From: Iris pallida
Lineage: Eukaryota > Streptophyta > Magnoliopsida > Asparagales > Iridaceae
Direction of reading: 5' to 3'
DNA: 64,000 nucleotides
Assembly: GCA_029216955.1 (NCBI GenBank)
Contig: JANAVB010005598.1
Span: forward strand, 2,005,900 to 2,069,899
Each line of letters starts with the position of its first letter. Position 1 is the stretch's first letter. A model generated the notes under the pieces. That model did no database searches, was not told the origin of the DNA, and was given only the letters and a program-made list of their open reading frames with translations. A program made the position numbers and the translations under genes. Positions 1 to 11,500 of this stretch are shown piece after piece.

Positions 1-327
1 ATGCCAGAGTCTATGATGCATTTGTTCTTCGAGTGTCCCTACTCCGAGGAAGTTTGGCAGGCGCAGAGAAGGATGCTAAAGTTGAAGATTATGGACTCTA
101 TGCAACTCTCTGAGATTATGAGAAACATCTCAGGAGCTCGACGGAGAGGATTGATGTGGTTCAAGGAGGCTAGTACCCGACTGGCTTCTGCAGTATAACA
201 TATCTGAAAGGAAAGGAACAATAGAATTTTTGTCGGACTTAGTACAACTCCTACTGGAGTTCTCCATAACATTGAGTTTGATGTAAAAGGGCTGATCTCA
301 AATTGGACCCCACATAAAGGGGCCTAG
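1..327 (+). pseudogene. LINE ORF2 C-terminal fragment (zf-RVT region)
   Basis: The frame starting at base 1 reads a zf-RVT-like zinc-binding segment (HLFFECPYSEEVW) typical of the end of plant L1-type LINE ORF2 proteins. The same frame continues past a TAA at 196 and a TGA at 205 to a KERNNRIF motif, also usual near the LINE C-terminus, and ends with TAG at 325-327. The TGA replaces the Trp normally before KERNNRIF. The upstream part is outside the window. It is a dead fragment on the strand opposite the neighbouring FKGP exons, so it may lie in an FKGP intron. Family assignment is from motifs only. Confidence 0.7.
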
Positions 328-2398
328 ATGTAACAAGCATTTCTATCAATACAATTACCTTCCAAAATATATATATATACATACCCTTTGAATTGAAGTT
401 TTAAGATATTCTTCAAGTGCATAAGGATAATTCAAATTAATAGGACTTGATTTCATCAAAAGATGGAAATGATATATATGAACTAAATTACTAATGTAAA
501 AAAATAAAACAAACAAATAGTGAGAATTTCATTTGCAGGAACAATATAAAGAAAAAGTAAAAAACAGTATACAAAATAAATATTATACAGAAACAGTAAA
601 AAAAAAAGTAAATAAAAAAAGTATAAAAAACATTATACAAAACAGTATAAAAAAACAGAACAAAAAATGAAAAAGAAAAAGAAAAAAAGGAAAAAATAGT
701 ATACAAAATAAAGTATTAAAGAAACAGTAAAAAAAATGTCCCCAAGCGCGCCTAAACTACTTCATGCGCTTCAGGGAAAGGCGTGCCTAATGAAACGCGC
801 CTCGCCTGGACTACAGTGAGGCATTGTCCCTGCGCCTAGGAGCAAGGTGCGCCTTTGACTACACTAACAGGAGCTCTCCTAGAGTGCTTTGTGACCGCAT
901 GATACTTCTAAAGTTGAAAGAAAAATTATACAAGACATCTATAAGACCAACAAAGGTTTGGATCGAAGTGCTCAATAATAAAAATGGAAGGTGCCCAAGA
1001 AGATGACTGTAATGTTTTTTCTAACTCCCATCATAATCGGAAGGAATAATATGTTCCCCGTGGCAGCGAACCCACCCAGCCACGATGCATTATGACTGTA
1101 ATTGAAATCAAGGTTCTACAGTATCGTCCAAAACCGTTACATGTCGGCCATATCATATCATCTTGGCCTCTCTTGATCCAGTACTTACCTACACTCATTC
1201 GAGGCTCTCAACGTTGCAAAGATAAATTAAAAGATATATAGTCGTACGAAAAAAAATCAGTGTAGACACAATAATTCAGTAACGTCAAAGACCAAAATAC
1301 TATGTCGATAATATTCATTACCAACAGTGTCAGCATTAACATTTGCCAAAATTGTATATTCGTAAATTCACATCATTTATCCATCTTAAACTATTTTGTC
1401 CAAAACTATATATTGCGCATATAACTTTTGTCTAAAAGCAAGTAACTAACCAAAAGTATCTATTAATGGTCGATGATTCATAACTGTTGAATATATTTCA
1501 TCCAAAATTAAGGAGAAAATACATAAAATCATGCCTCAGTCAATGAAGTATTTTTCTAGTTTTCTAAATATATATTTGTTATTTGGCTTTCAGAAACCAA
1601 TAACTCCAAAACTCTGATCTGAAACTGCCAAGCTGATACTAATAAAAAAGGGTCTGAAAGTGTTTATAAACTATAATACCGATACCACGAACCATGATTA
1701 AAATGAGAATGCTAAGATGGACAATGGCTAAGATGGACAATGGCAAGACGTTAAAAGATTAGGAATGAGACTATCATGGGATATTGGAGATGATATCAAT
1801 TCATAACAAGAGAAGATTGTTGGACGTGCATAGACTAATAGATTGACTGATTAGGAGAAGCTAGAAGATTTTAGTTAAAGGAGCTGCTAGAAGTAGGGGT
1901 AGGCCTAAAGGAACTGAGTTTGAGGTTGTAAAGGAGGATATGGCTTTTATTAATTTAGGAAGGGTATGGCCCTTAGCATAGCTGAATGAAAGGACAAGAT
2001 TCTAATAATGACCCCTAAATTTTGGTATAAAGTCTTGTTATTGCAAGGTAAATAACAAAAATGTTTGAGAGCTTTGTAAGTTGGAAGCTTCTAGGCTTAC
2101 ATTCATAACAATCTTGATTTTGTATTCTCCAAAAAAATGCACCCTAAATATTAGAAACAAAAAATGGAGTATGTTATTAATGCTTTTATGTGGGAAAATA
2201 AACTGAGAAACAATTGTTGGTGTAATCTTCGATATTAAAGTGAACTCAAGGGACGTTACTAGTCTTGAAGGAAATGTATGGAATATGATATTTATACTTA
2301 ACAATTTTACATTAAAAAAAATAGACGGAAGCAATTGTTTCAATAATCTTCGACAATTCAAGAAACAAAACATGAACCTAAGAAACCATGGGACATAC
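328..2398. other. Non-coding DNA, probably FKGP intron 4 (partial)
   Basis: No coding sequence recognised. About 490-735 is A-rich with imperfect repeats of AAACAGTATA-like units. About 740-880 holds a GC-rich stretch with several GCGCC words, resembling dispersed plant repeat debris. The next FKGP exon should begin with the second and third bases of a Tyr codon followed by DLQFLHF-like sequence. It was not found here on the minus strand, so intron 4 probably runs past the left edge. Confidence 0.5.
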
Positions 2399-2525
2399 AA
2401 GCACAATAGCTGAACATCCTCTGACTTCCCAATGCATTAACTAGCTCTTTCCCCAAAGGCCGGGACTTCAGCCATTCATGTCTTGCAGGCACCCATGCTG
2501 CTACCAGATCTTCATATAAACTCAA
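2399..2525 (-). CDS. FKGP: FKGP exon 4
   Basis: Too short for most ORF callers. After acceptor CTCGCAG it reads LSLYEDLVAAWVPARHEW and then RPLGKELVNALG and MFSYCA, a close match to the FKGP family. It ends at a strong GTATGT donor (2398-2393) with one base of the next codon, expected to be Tyr. Confidence 0.88.
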
Positions 2526-5500
2526 CTGCGAGGTATTAGAGAAAATGTTAGTTCATCATTTGCTTAACAGATCTATTTAAAAGTCAATGAACACAGAAGG
2601 CTAGGCCTCTATGGATTGGCAATTAGACATGAAAACCATTTCAGTTCTAGACTAGTCAATCTGTATTATTATACTCGAGTTCTAGAAGCAACAGAGGAAA
2701 GTTATGATTAATTCCATTAATTAAAAGAAGAAACTTATTATCTTCAACTTAATACAATAGCCAGACCTCAGTATTGTACAGTATTTCTGAATCCTTATTT
2801 TTAACTCAACATATGGTATCATGATTGATGTTTTTTTTTTCTCTTAGATACAGGTCTCACACATAGGAAAGAGTGCTTCCTATGGATCCTAAATAGCAGG
2901 GATGTAAGGATAAAGCAACGGATATATAAAAGTCTTCAGTCTCAAGGAAATTAAATATTGAGGGGCATATATACTTGAAGATTGTGCAATAGACATAACA
3001 AACCAATATGATAGAGTCATAAAAGAGTTGAACACAAAATTTAATATACATGAGATATCGCAATTAACATAACAATGTTGACTTTAGATAGCTTGCCTCT
3101 TTCCTGATTTGTAAAAGCTCTGATACTATTTCTTGACTTGAAGAACATGCAAGCACAACAAGATCCATCCATGCTTTACCTCTAACTGCTATTATCCCTG
3201 TATCTAGTAATGCCCTACCATCATGCTGAATAGCCTGGGCCTCTAGAAGCTCTTTCATAGTTGGCTTCTGCAGAAGATTATCAACCAAACAGAGAGAAAA
3301 GTTTTCATTTACATTTCCACTTTTCGAAGCTACAATCACACCATGATTAGATGCTATATCCAAGGTAATTGGTACTGTGATAATGCTACATGAGTCATCT
3401 GGAAGAATCATAGTGGAAGCATCAAAACAAGGGAGAACGTCTCCAGTCATTATGAAGATTCCACCTGTCATGAAAATGAAGTCATGGAAGTCAAACAGCC
3501 ATTAAGTCTACAGCATCAAACCTCCTATCAAACACTATTTAGTATTAGAGAGTGATGAGATGACAAGGAACAAAACCAGTTTAGCCAATAGAATAAAACT
3601 GTAAACCATAGGAATATCTATTAGAAAGAATTCACATTTCAGGGAAGCTGGGGAATAGCTACAGAATGTGCTTCAATGTGCATGATTGGAGCTCTACAAC
3701 GTAATTCAAGAAACCAAAAAGTGGCACTAAACACAGCATTTTGGTTAGGAGATATAATGTAAATATTTCATTGCTTTAACGATCTTTTTTATATTGTTTA
3801 AATTTCCACTGCATACCCAAGAAAACACAGTCGAATTGATTATATCTTAAGTTGAAATTGTAGTTGTAATATCGACTGATAGTGGTACTTATTGGTTGTA
3901 TCGTATCGGTGTTGGTATATCCTGATCCGATACTGACCCCTAGTGATATCGGCCGACATTGGAGCTCTCTTTCCCACCAAAAAAGTTGGAAAAAAAAAAA
4001 AAAAATTGTCGGAGAAAAAAACAGTGTTGTGTCAAAGATCAACATGCTAAAGTGCTCGATAAGATTTCTTATCAACACACCGTAAACATTACAATTTTAA
4101 ACATTATAATTTGACGAAGTTGTGTATCTACAAATCAATGTTCTGAGAACCGGAATGGACAGGCTGGTCTGACAGGAAAAATGAGAAACTAGCACTCAGT
4201 TCGGTTCTCTTAAGCTTAAAAACCCTTTTTGTCTCTCAATCGGTATCAAACTGGTAAAGTGGCCTCTAAACTGTTTGAACCGGTCAATGAACTGGACACG
4301 GTTGACATGGCTCTCATTTGGTTCGCAGAAAGGAATGGAAAGGAAATCAATTCCTTGGCATTTCCTTTCCTTTGTGAAATTACAATTCCTATTGAGTTTC
4401 GTTTCCGATGTTTGGAAATGCCAAGGAATTTGGAAAGGAAGTGAATACTTCAAGGTGGGAAAGTGATTCCTTGCTTGGATGGATGTAATCATTTTTTTTC
4501 CCTAATTTCCGTTCCATTGGAAATCACTTTCCTTTCCTTCTCAATTCCTTTAGGGCCTCGTTTGGTTCGCAGAATGGAAAGGAAAGGAAATTGATTCCTT
4601 GGTATTTCCTTTCCTTTAGGAAATTGTAATTCCTATCAACTTCCTTTCCAGTGTTTGGAAAGACCGGGATTATAGTCGGAATATATCTTTACTTTTCATT
4701 ATATTTGGTATTTGTAAGGAAAGGAAACAAAATCAAGTCAATTTTCCAATAAATACCCTCTTGCTAATGAAAAATTTTATTACTCAGAAATATTTTTGTC
4801 TAAAAGGTATTATGGATAAAAATGGTAAATAATATTTTGAACATGGATATTTTGGTCAAAAAAATTTGTAATAAATGCAGGAAAGTTGGAGGGAAAGTGA
4901 TTCCTTAGATGGATGGGGGAACCACTTTCCCCCCTATTTTCCTACAACTTGGGAATCATTTTCCCTTTCCAACTTCTTTACTTTGACTTCCAAACACAGG
5001 AAAGGAATCACTTTCCTTTCCCAAGCTCAAATTCTGGTAACCAAACAAGGCCTAGGTGTTTGGGTTTCTCGGTCAAATTAAAGAGACTGTTCAGTTTTTC
5101 GAATACACTTTATGCATGTCAGAAGTGTCTAGGTAGTAATAAATGTAGGTGGAGGCTAACTTTATGATGCACTTCTTTTTTACTCATTCTCCCTGCATGT
5201 TGTCTCTTCTCATTTCTCACATTCCCAGTCAATGTCATTATTTCATTTTCTCGTCAATTAAAAGACTTGCAGACAATCTCAACGCTCGTATGCCACATGT
5301 TCATGCTATAATATAATTACTTAATCAATTGTACCAATGATTGGTTGTTTCTTTCTTCCTAACAACTTTTACTTCTCAGAATTCTTTTTTGGTTATTTAA
5401 GTATGTCTTTGAATTTGGGTTATGTTAACATGTGCCCTAAGGGCACATGCTAATACATTGATAAATGTGCATTTTGCATGGTTATTCTCGCTAGTACATA

Positions 5501-8500
5501 TATCAATGCATCTTTTACTTAAACTGTGTATTGATAAATGTAAAATGTGCATTGATAAATGTGCCGGTGGGAGTACCCAACTAAAATACACATGTATCAA
5601 TGTATTAACGTGTGCCCTTAGGGCACATGTTAACATAATCCCTTTAATTTTTATTATTTATGTTAACCATGTTGTCAATTAGATGACTGTTTTGTGTCGT
5701 ATAAGAACAATGACTAAATTATTTAAATGTCAAAATTATTACTACAAGCCAAATTATTTTGAAGAAAATAAAAAGGTCAAAATTATTTAGTGCAAGACTG
5801 TTAATAAAAATAAAAAGTAAAAACTGTTAACAAAACTAGAAAAGTGATTTACTATGTCTTAATTTATATTACTTTTGAATTTGTGACAAAAATGTTATCT
5901 ATCACAAGTAATGAAGGCACACTTTTTCTATATAAATATTTTAAAATATATATGTATGACTTGAACCCATTTCGACCACCAGCTCAACCCCGGTTGAACC
6001 ACTAAACCTTGAACCACTACATTTTCCGGTTCGATGACCGGTTTGGTTCTCAGAAGATTGTTACAAATTCACAACATTCACACATCTTAATATTATTATT
6101 ATTCCATTCAAAACTATCTATTGCAAGTGCACTTTGTCTACAAGTAAGTAAATAAGCAATAGTTATTATTGCAGGTGAATGATTCATCAATTTGAATATT
6201 ATTCCATTCCTAATGAGAAAGATCAAATAATACATAAAATTATGCCCAATGAATTAAATACTTTCTGGTTTTAATAAAAAAAAGTATTATTTTTTGGCTT
6301 CTTGAAACAAATAACCATGAACTCTGATCTGAAACTGCCGATGTCGATACTCACGAGAAGGGTCTGAGACCAATTTGGATACTATGAACCTTGGTTGATA
6401 TGTGATTTCCTGCTGCTAGTTAATTTAACTTGCGCTAGTTTTTTTCTGTAAGTCCAGTAATTTGCAATCCATGAAGATAGAGGGGTTGTTAAGGTACTGT
6501 TTGATATGTGATAGGTCTCAAATTCAGACTCTATAGGAACTTCAAATGTGCAACTAGAGGGTTTGCCCTTAGATAGAATTAAAATAAATTGTTGAACAGC
6601 TTTTTAGAGCATATAATATATCACAATGATAGTAGTTCAGATCAAAACAATTTAGAGTGAGGAGATAACTTTGATAACTGAAATCAAGGTTTAAAAATTG
6701 GCATTTACCTACATGTATTGCCGTATTGGACCAGATTAGAACCGAACCGAGATAAAATGGAGGATTGAATAGTATTGGGTAATAAGTAAAAGTGGCAAAA
6801 TTTTCCAAAATCAGGCTAATATTTGAAAAACTTTGGTAATTTTAGTTCTGTTTTTGGTTATTAGCTGAAGGTGGCTGAAACATTCACAACACACGGAGGT
6901 TGGTCAAAACTTTGCTAGACTAACAAATTTTTGGATGAAACTTCCCAAAACTTGCTGAAGCAAGAAAGGAGCTCACCAAATTAGCTGAAAGTGGCTGCAA
7001 GTTTGTGAACTTCTGCCTATAAAGGTCAAATTAGCTTAATTGTGCACATTTTACTATTTTACTTGTTTATGCTTCAAAGTACTTTACTAAGCCCACATAT
7101 AATAAGTTCGCTGTTGAATTATGCTGTTATTTTGTTATAATTTATAATCATGCAATTATTTACTGAGACCAACATAAAGTTACATAAGCAATTTATGAAG
7201 TTATGTTTAAAGGTAAACTATTTGTTTTTACTATTTGATATTTTTTAGGGTGCTGTTATTGTCACTCCTAAAATGTAATACTGCACTCCTCTTTAATTTT
7301 CTATTATTCAAATTCCAAATCTACCCATACATTAAATATGACGTTAATTTGTGCATGCATGGAGAGAGGAGTGTAGGATGACATTTTAGGAGTGCCAATA
7401 ACGTTAATGCAGGGACAGATTTGTATTTGAATGATAACAAAATTAAAGAGGAGTGCAGGATGATATTTTAGGAATGCCAATAATGGTATCCTATTTTTAA
7501 TATTTTATAGAGTTTCTAAGTCAGAATCCAATACTGTGATACTATTGATCAGGCAAAGCAGAAACTGGTTATAGTAATACTCAGAGTGTCTCCAATATGT
7601 AGTATTTTGACGTAGTACTAATAATAAAAAATAAAAGCATCAGAATATTCTTGTGCTTGTACTGTAGACCAAGGAGATATAGGATTTCTCCCGTGGAGGA
7701 TGCAATGGAAAATAACAAATAAAAATATGCCTGCAAAATGGAAATTTGAGTACTGCATCACTGTGCTCGTCCCAGGCTAGCTTATAAAGAGAAAAAACTA
7801 TAAACTAATAGATTCAATCTACGATCGAAGTCTATGGTGAATTAAGTACCAAATAATTTGAAGGAACATAAAAAGAATGTGTTTCTCAGAAACTTAAATG
7901 TAGATCATTCTCTAATATTGCGGCCTGATATTCTAACAGAGCTACTTGTTGACTTCAACAAAAAATGAGGATCACCAGTATAGTTAACCTTCATTCTTAA
8001 AAGCTTGCCTTGCACTAGAGGAGATTGCGAGTATATGGTCAAAGAGCAAGGGAACAGGGCCATCAGGATTATCCATTGCTAAATATGGCAGGGGGAGGAA
8101 AACCTTTCCCATAGGGTTTGCCCATGGAACCCTTTTAGAATCTCCTCCAGCATGGAGCAAAAGTATATGCTTTCTAGCCAAAGAGTTTATCATTGACAAG
8201 AGAGAGTCATCATGGTCAAAGCAGTCATTAGCTGTAGGATGTACATCGCGTTTCTGTGCAAGGGAAACCTGTAAAGGATGCTAAACCAATCAAATTATGA
8301 TATTTAAGATGATATGTGATGACTTAGTGAAATTACTTTCTATAAGAAGTTAACTGAATGGTAGGTAGTACACAAAAAGATACCATATAAAGAAGATTGG
8401 AAGAGAAGATACAATTGCTTTAACACCTCATGGTGCAGGATGAACAAAGAATTCTGACGTAAGAGATGAATGTAATGGAGAAGAAGCAGTACACCATGAC

Positions 8501-11500
8501 AACGTAAGCTGAAAATGAAACTGACAAAAAATATATTTCTTTTTTTCAAACTTTAAAGACAAATACTATGTTGCAGGGATAACTCAGAGGAGGTGGTGTG
8601 CCTGTATCGGTATCAGCTACTTGGACTCGCTGGTACTTCAAGGATACATGTCATATAGACTCATGTATCCTATAAATACACTATCTACTATATCTAAAAG
8701 GTATTAATGATAGGAAATCATCATAATAATGCTATAATGCTAGTGAGAAGATAAAATAAGCTCGGAACATACGAAGTATGAATCTTTTACCATAGTTCAC
8801 TTCGACTTGTAAAATTGGCTTATGAGTAAAGAATATACTCTCGGAAAGAAGAAAGTCGGGATTAGGAAAGAGATCTATATGATCCAACTCTGAAATAGTG
8901 TCTCGGCTAACTGCAATATTGACCGTTTGACTGGCTTGAAGCGCAGACAGGACAGAAAACGACTTCCACAAAGAGTAGGATTCAAAGGGTTGGCTTGACG
9001 ACTCAATGGTGCTCTCGAGAGAGAGTGGACTCCAAGTCACTGCTCACTGTCTAATTCATTTGACCGATAAGAGTTTTTTCAATGAAATAGAATTTTCCTT
9101 TGGGGTTGGGAATGATGAATGTGACTGAATGAAGATCTCACTTCCATGATCTGTGATTTTATTACCCATGATAGGATCAATCAAACTGAACTAGCTTGCA
9201 TCGAAAGAGCAAAGAGAGCTCACTTGCTAAGAAAGAAAGCAGTGAAATTGATTCAAGAACTTGCCCCTTAAGCCAAGTGCTTCTTTCTTCTCATCTAACT
9301 CTATCCCCTCTGATTCTAGCAAGTAAGCCAGTGATTTAGGGATTTTCCTCATCCTAACCCTACTTCTAGCAAGTGAGCAGTAGTGAAAGTGCTGACCGTT
9401 TGCACGCCATAAGTTATATCGTCCTCGTGGTCCAGGAATTCTTGCTTCCGCGAAGTTCATTCGGACTGGACCATATAGAAGGAATTGTGTTCGCTTGTGC
9501 GAAACTTCCATCTTGGTGATGTGCGAAGAAAATATAGAAATTAATATTGTCAAGGAAGGGTTTCATCTATGATCTAATTTCGCAGTAATCCGTTGTATTG
9601 CATCTATCTGTGCATTGCAAGAAATTCCAACATTTTGCTTATGGCCATGTTAGATCCTTAGCTTAGATGGTCCCACGGTTAGTATTTTTATAAAAGTGTC
9701 AACCAAATGACCAAAACACCTTAATTTGATTATTCTAATATAAACAAGTACTAAAATAGAAAATAAAGTATTCTAAAATAAAAAAGAACTCTCCTTCGAC
9801 AACCCCTTCTCCGTCGCATGACTCACATCTCCTTTCGCGTCCTCCCTCCTCCTCCTCCAGAACCCCTCTTCCTCCCTACTCGTTGCCCGGGGCCTTCTCC
9901 TCTAGCTCCTCCCTACTTGCCCTCTCTTTGTGATGCTTCCACTAGCACAAAGAGAAGAAAAAAAGGGAGGATGAGAAAGGAAGGGTAAGGGAGAGGAGGT
10001 TAGGGGAAAGGAAAAGAAGCAAGAGGGTATTCAAGAAGGAAAAGGACAGGGAAGCGACAAGGACAGGGAAGTGACCGAGGAAGCACAGGGAGAAGGGGCT
10101 ACTTCAAAAACTATTGTTATTGTCACAAACGATACAAACGGAAGGAGATAGTTTATTATAGATTTAATTATTTAATAATTTGATTTGTATATTTAAAAAA
10201 TATTTTTAAAGTATTTTATTCTATGAAGCATGGGTGCTCATGTTAGTCCAATGATTGTATTATGTTTTGAATATGACTAATCGATTAAGTTTAGCATTAT
10301 GATATCACTAATAATCATGCAATCACTATAGTATTAAGTTATTAACACTTAAACTTATTATAGTCCTAATATGCATTAAATGTATCATACTTGCTACTAT
10401 GTGTATCGTTTTGTTCGTCTAACATGTATTTGCAGAAAAGCAAAAAACAAAATCAAACAAAATCATGATGGACCAAAGACAGTGCTTGCCTACAAGATTT
10501 TACCGAACCGTCTAACGACATCTCCGAGGCCACGCACTCGGAGGTTCTACTGTCCGGTCAGAAAATTGTGATGTATGTCCAACGACGGCTTGAAATGTCA
10601 TATCATGATGTCTCTCCAACGACGTCTTGAAACCTCATATCTCAGGCGTATTAATGAGTTGAAGGAAAACAAGAACATAATAATGATAGTGAAAAAGATG
10701 GAACAATGCTTGGAAGACGTGAACTATGAAAAAAGAAATTACCATTGTTTTTCTTCTTTTTTTTACATAAATGAAATTTATTTCAGTAAATTAGCTCCTA
10801 GTATCCACTATTGTCATTTCTAGTAATATAAAATTTGGTTCATGGACGGTAAAAATCTATCAGTTATTTAATTCTTTTTCTAATTGTAGACAATGAAGCT
10901 AAGAACAATATGTTATTATATAATATCTATTGATGTATCATATCCGAGTTTTTTGAAATTGTCATTTCATCATATTTTCTCTTATTGTATTGTACCTAAA
11001 TCGTGTATAGTTGAATTGCCATGAACACAAGTCCCGTCAAACTACATACTGTTTCCAATGGGCAGCTCACTCATGAGTCAGTCTTATCTTCCTCTACATT
11101 GTCTATAGACTCTACACACATGACCAAAGTTGAAAGTAGCAATTGATACACATGTATGATTACTTTACCTTGCTTCCACAAGTAAATTCAACTTTTAGGA
11201 CAATGTATAGGATAATACCTACCTGCCTAAGCTACGAATAATGAATCTTGCACTCAAGTTACTGGTTCATGCGTCACTTAGTAAGCAAAATTTTGCCTTG
11301 TACTCACAATTCCTTGCTTCTCATTTTCAAATGGAAAATTATTTAAGCGATGACCATGAAAACGAAGTGCCACCAAACTACCTTGTTTGTTTGATGACAA
11401 GGTTAAAAATAGAGCACACTAATTCACACAGGTTCGCATGCAACAATTGTATTCTTGCCTCACAAGAAAATTACTCAACTTTCAGGCTACACGTCCAAAT

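Larger units (their letters stand above)
3465..7988 (-). other. FKGP: FKGP intron 2 (4.5 kb, MITE-rich)
   Basis: Bounded by donor GTTAAC (7988) and acceptor ATGACAG (ending 3465). It contains the MITE-like elements listed separately at about 4310-5054, 5417-5642 and 7248-7492. I saw nothing recognisable in 3465-4300, 5643-7247 or 7493-7988 beyond AT-rich sequence. Confidence 0.7.

Noticed and set aside
491..706. Phe/Tyr-rich minus-strand frame
   Set aside because: Comes from an A-rich low-complexity stretch; no gene-like features.
5397..5682. Two open frames of 79 and 86 codons on opposite strands
   Set aside because: Both are the translated inverted arms of the foldback MITE.
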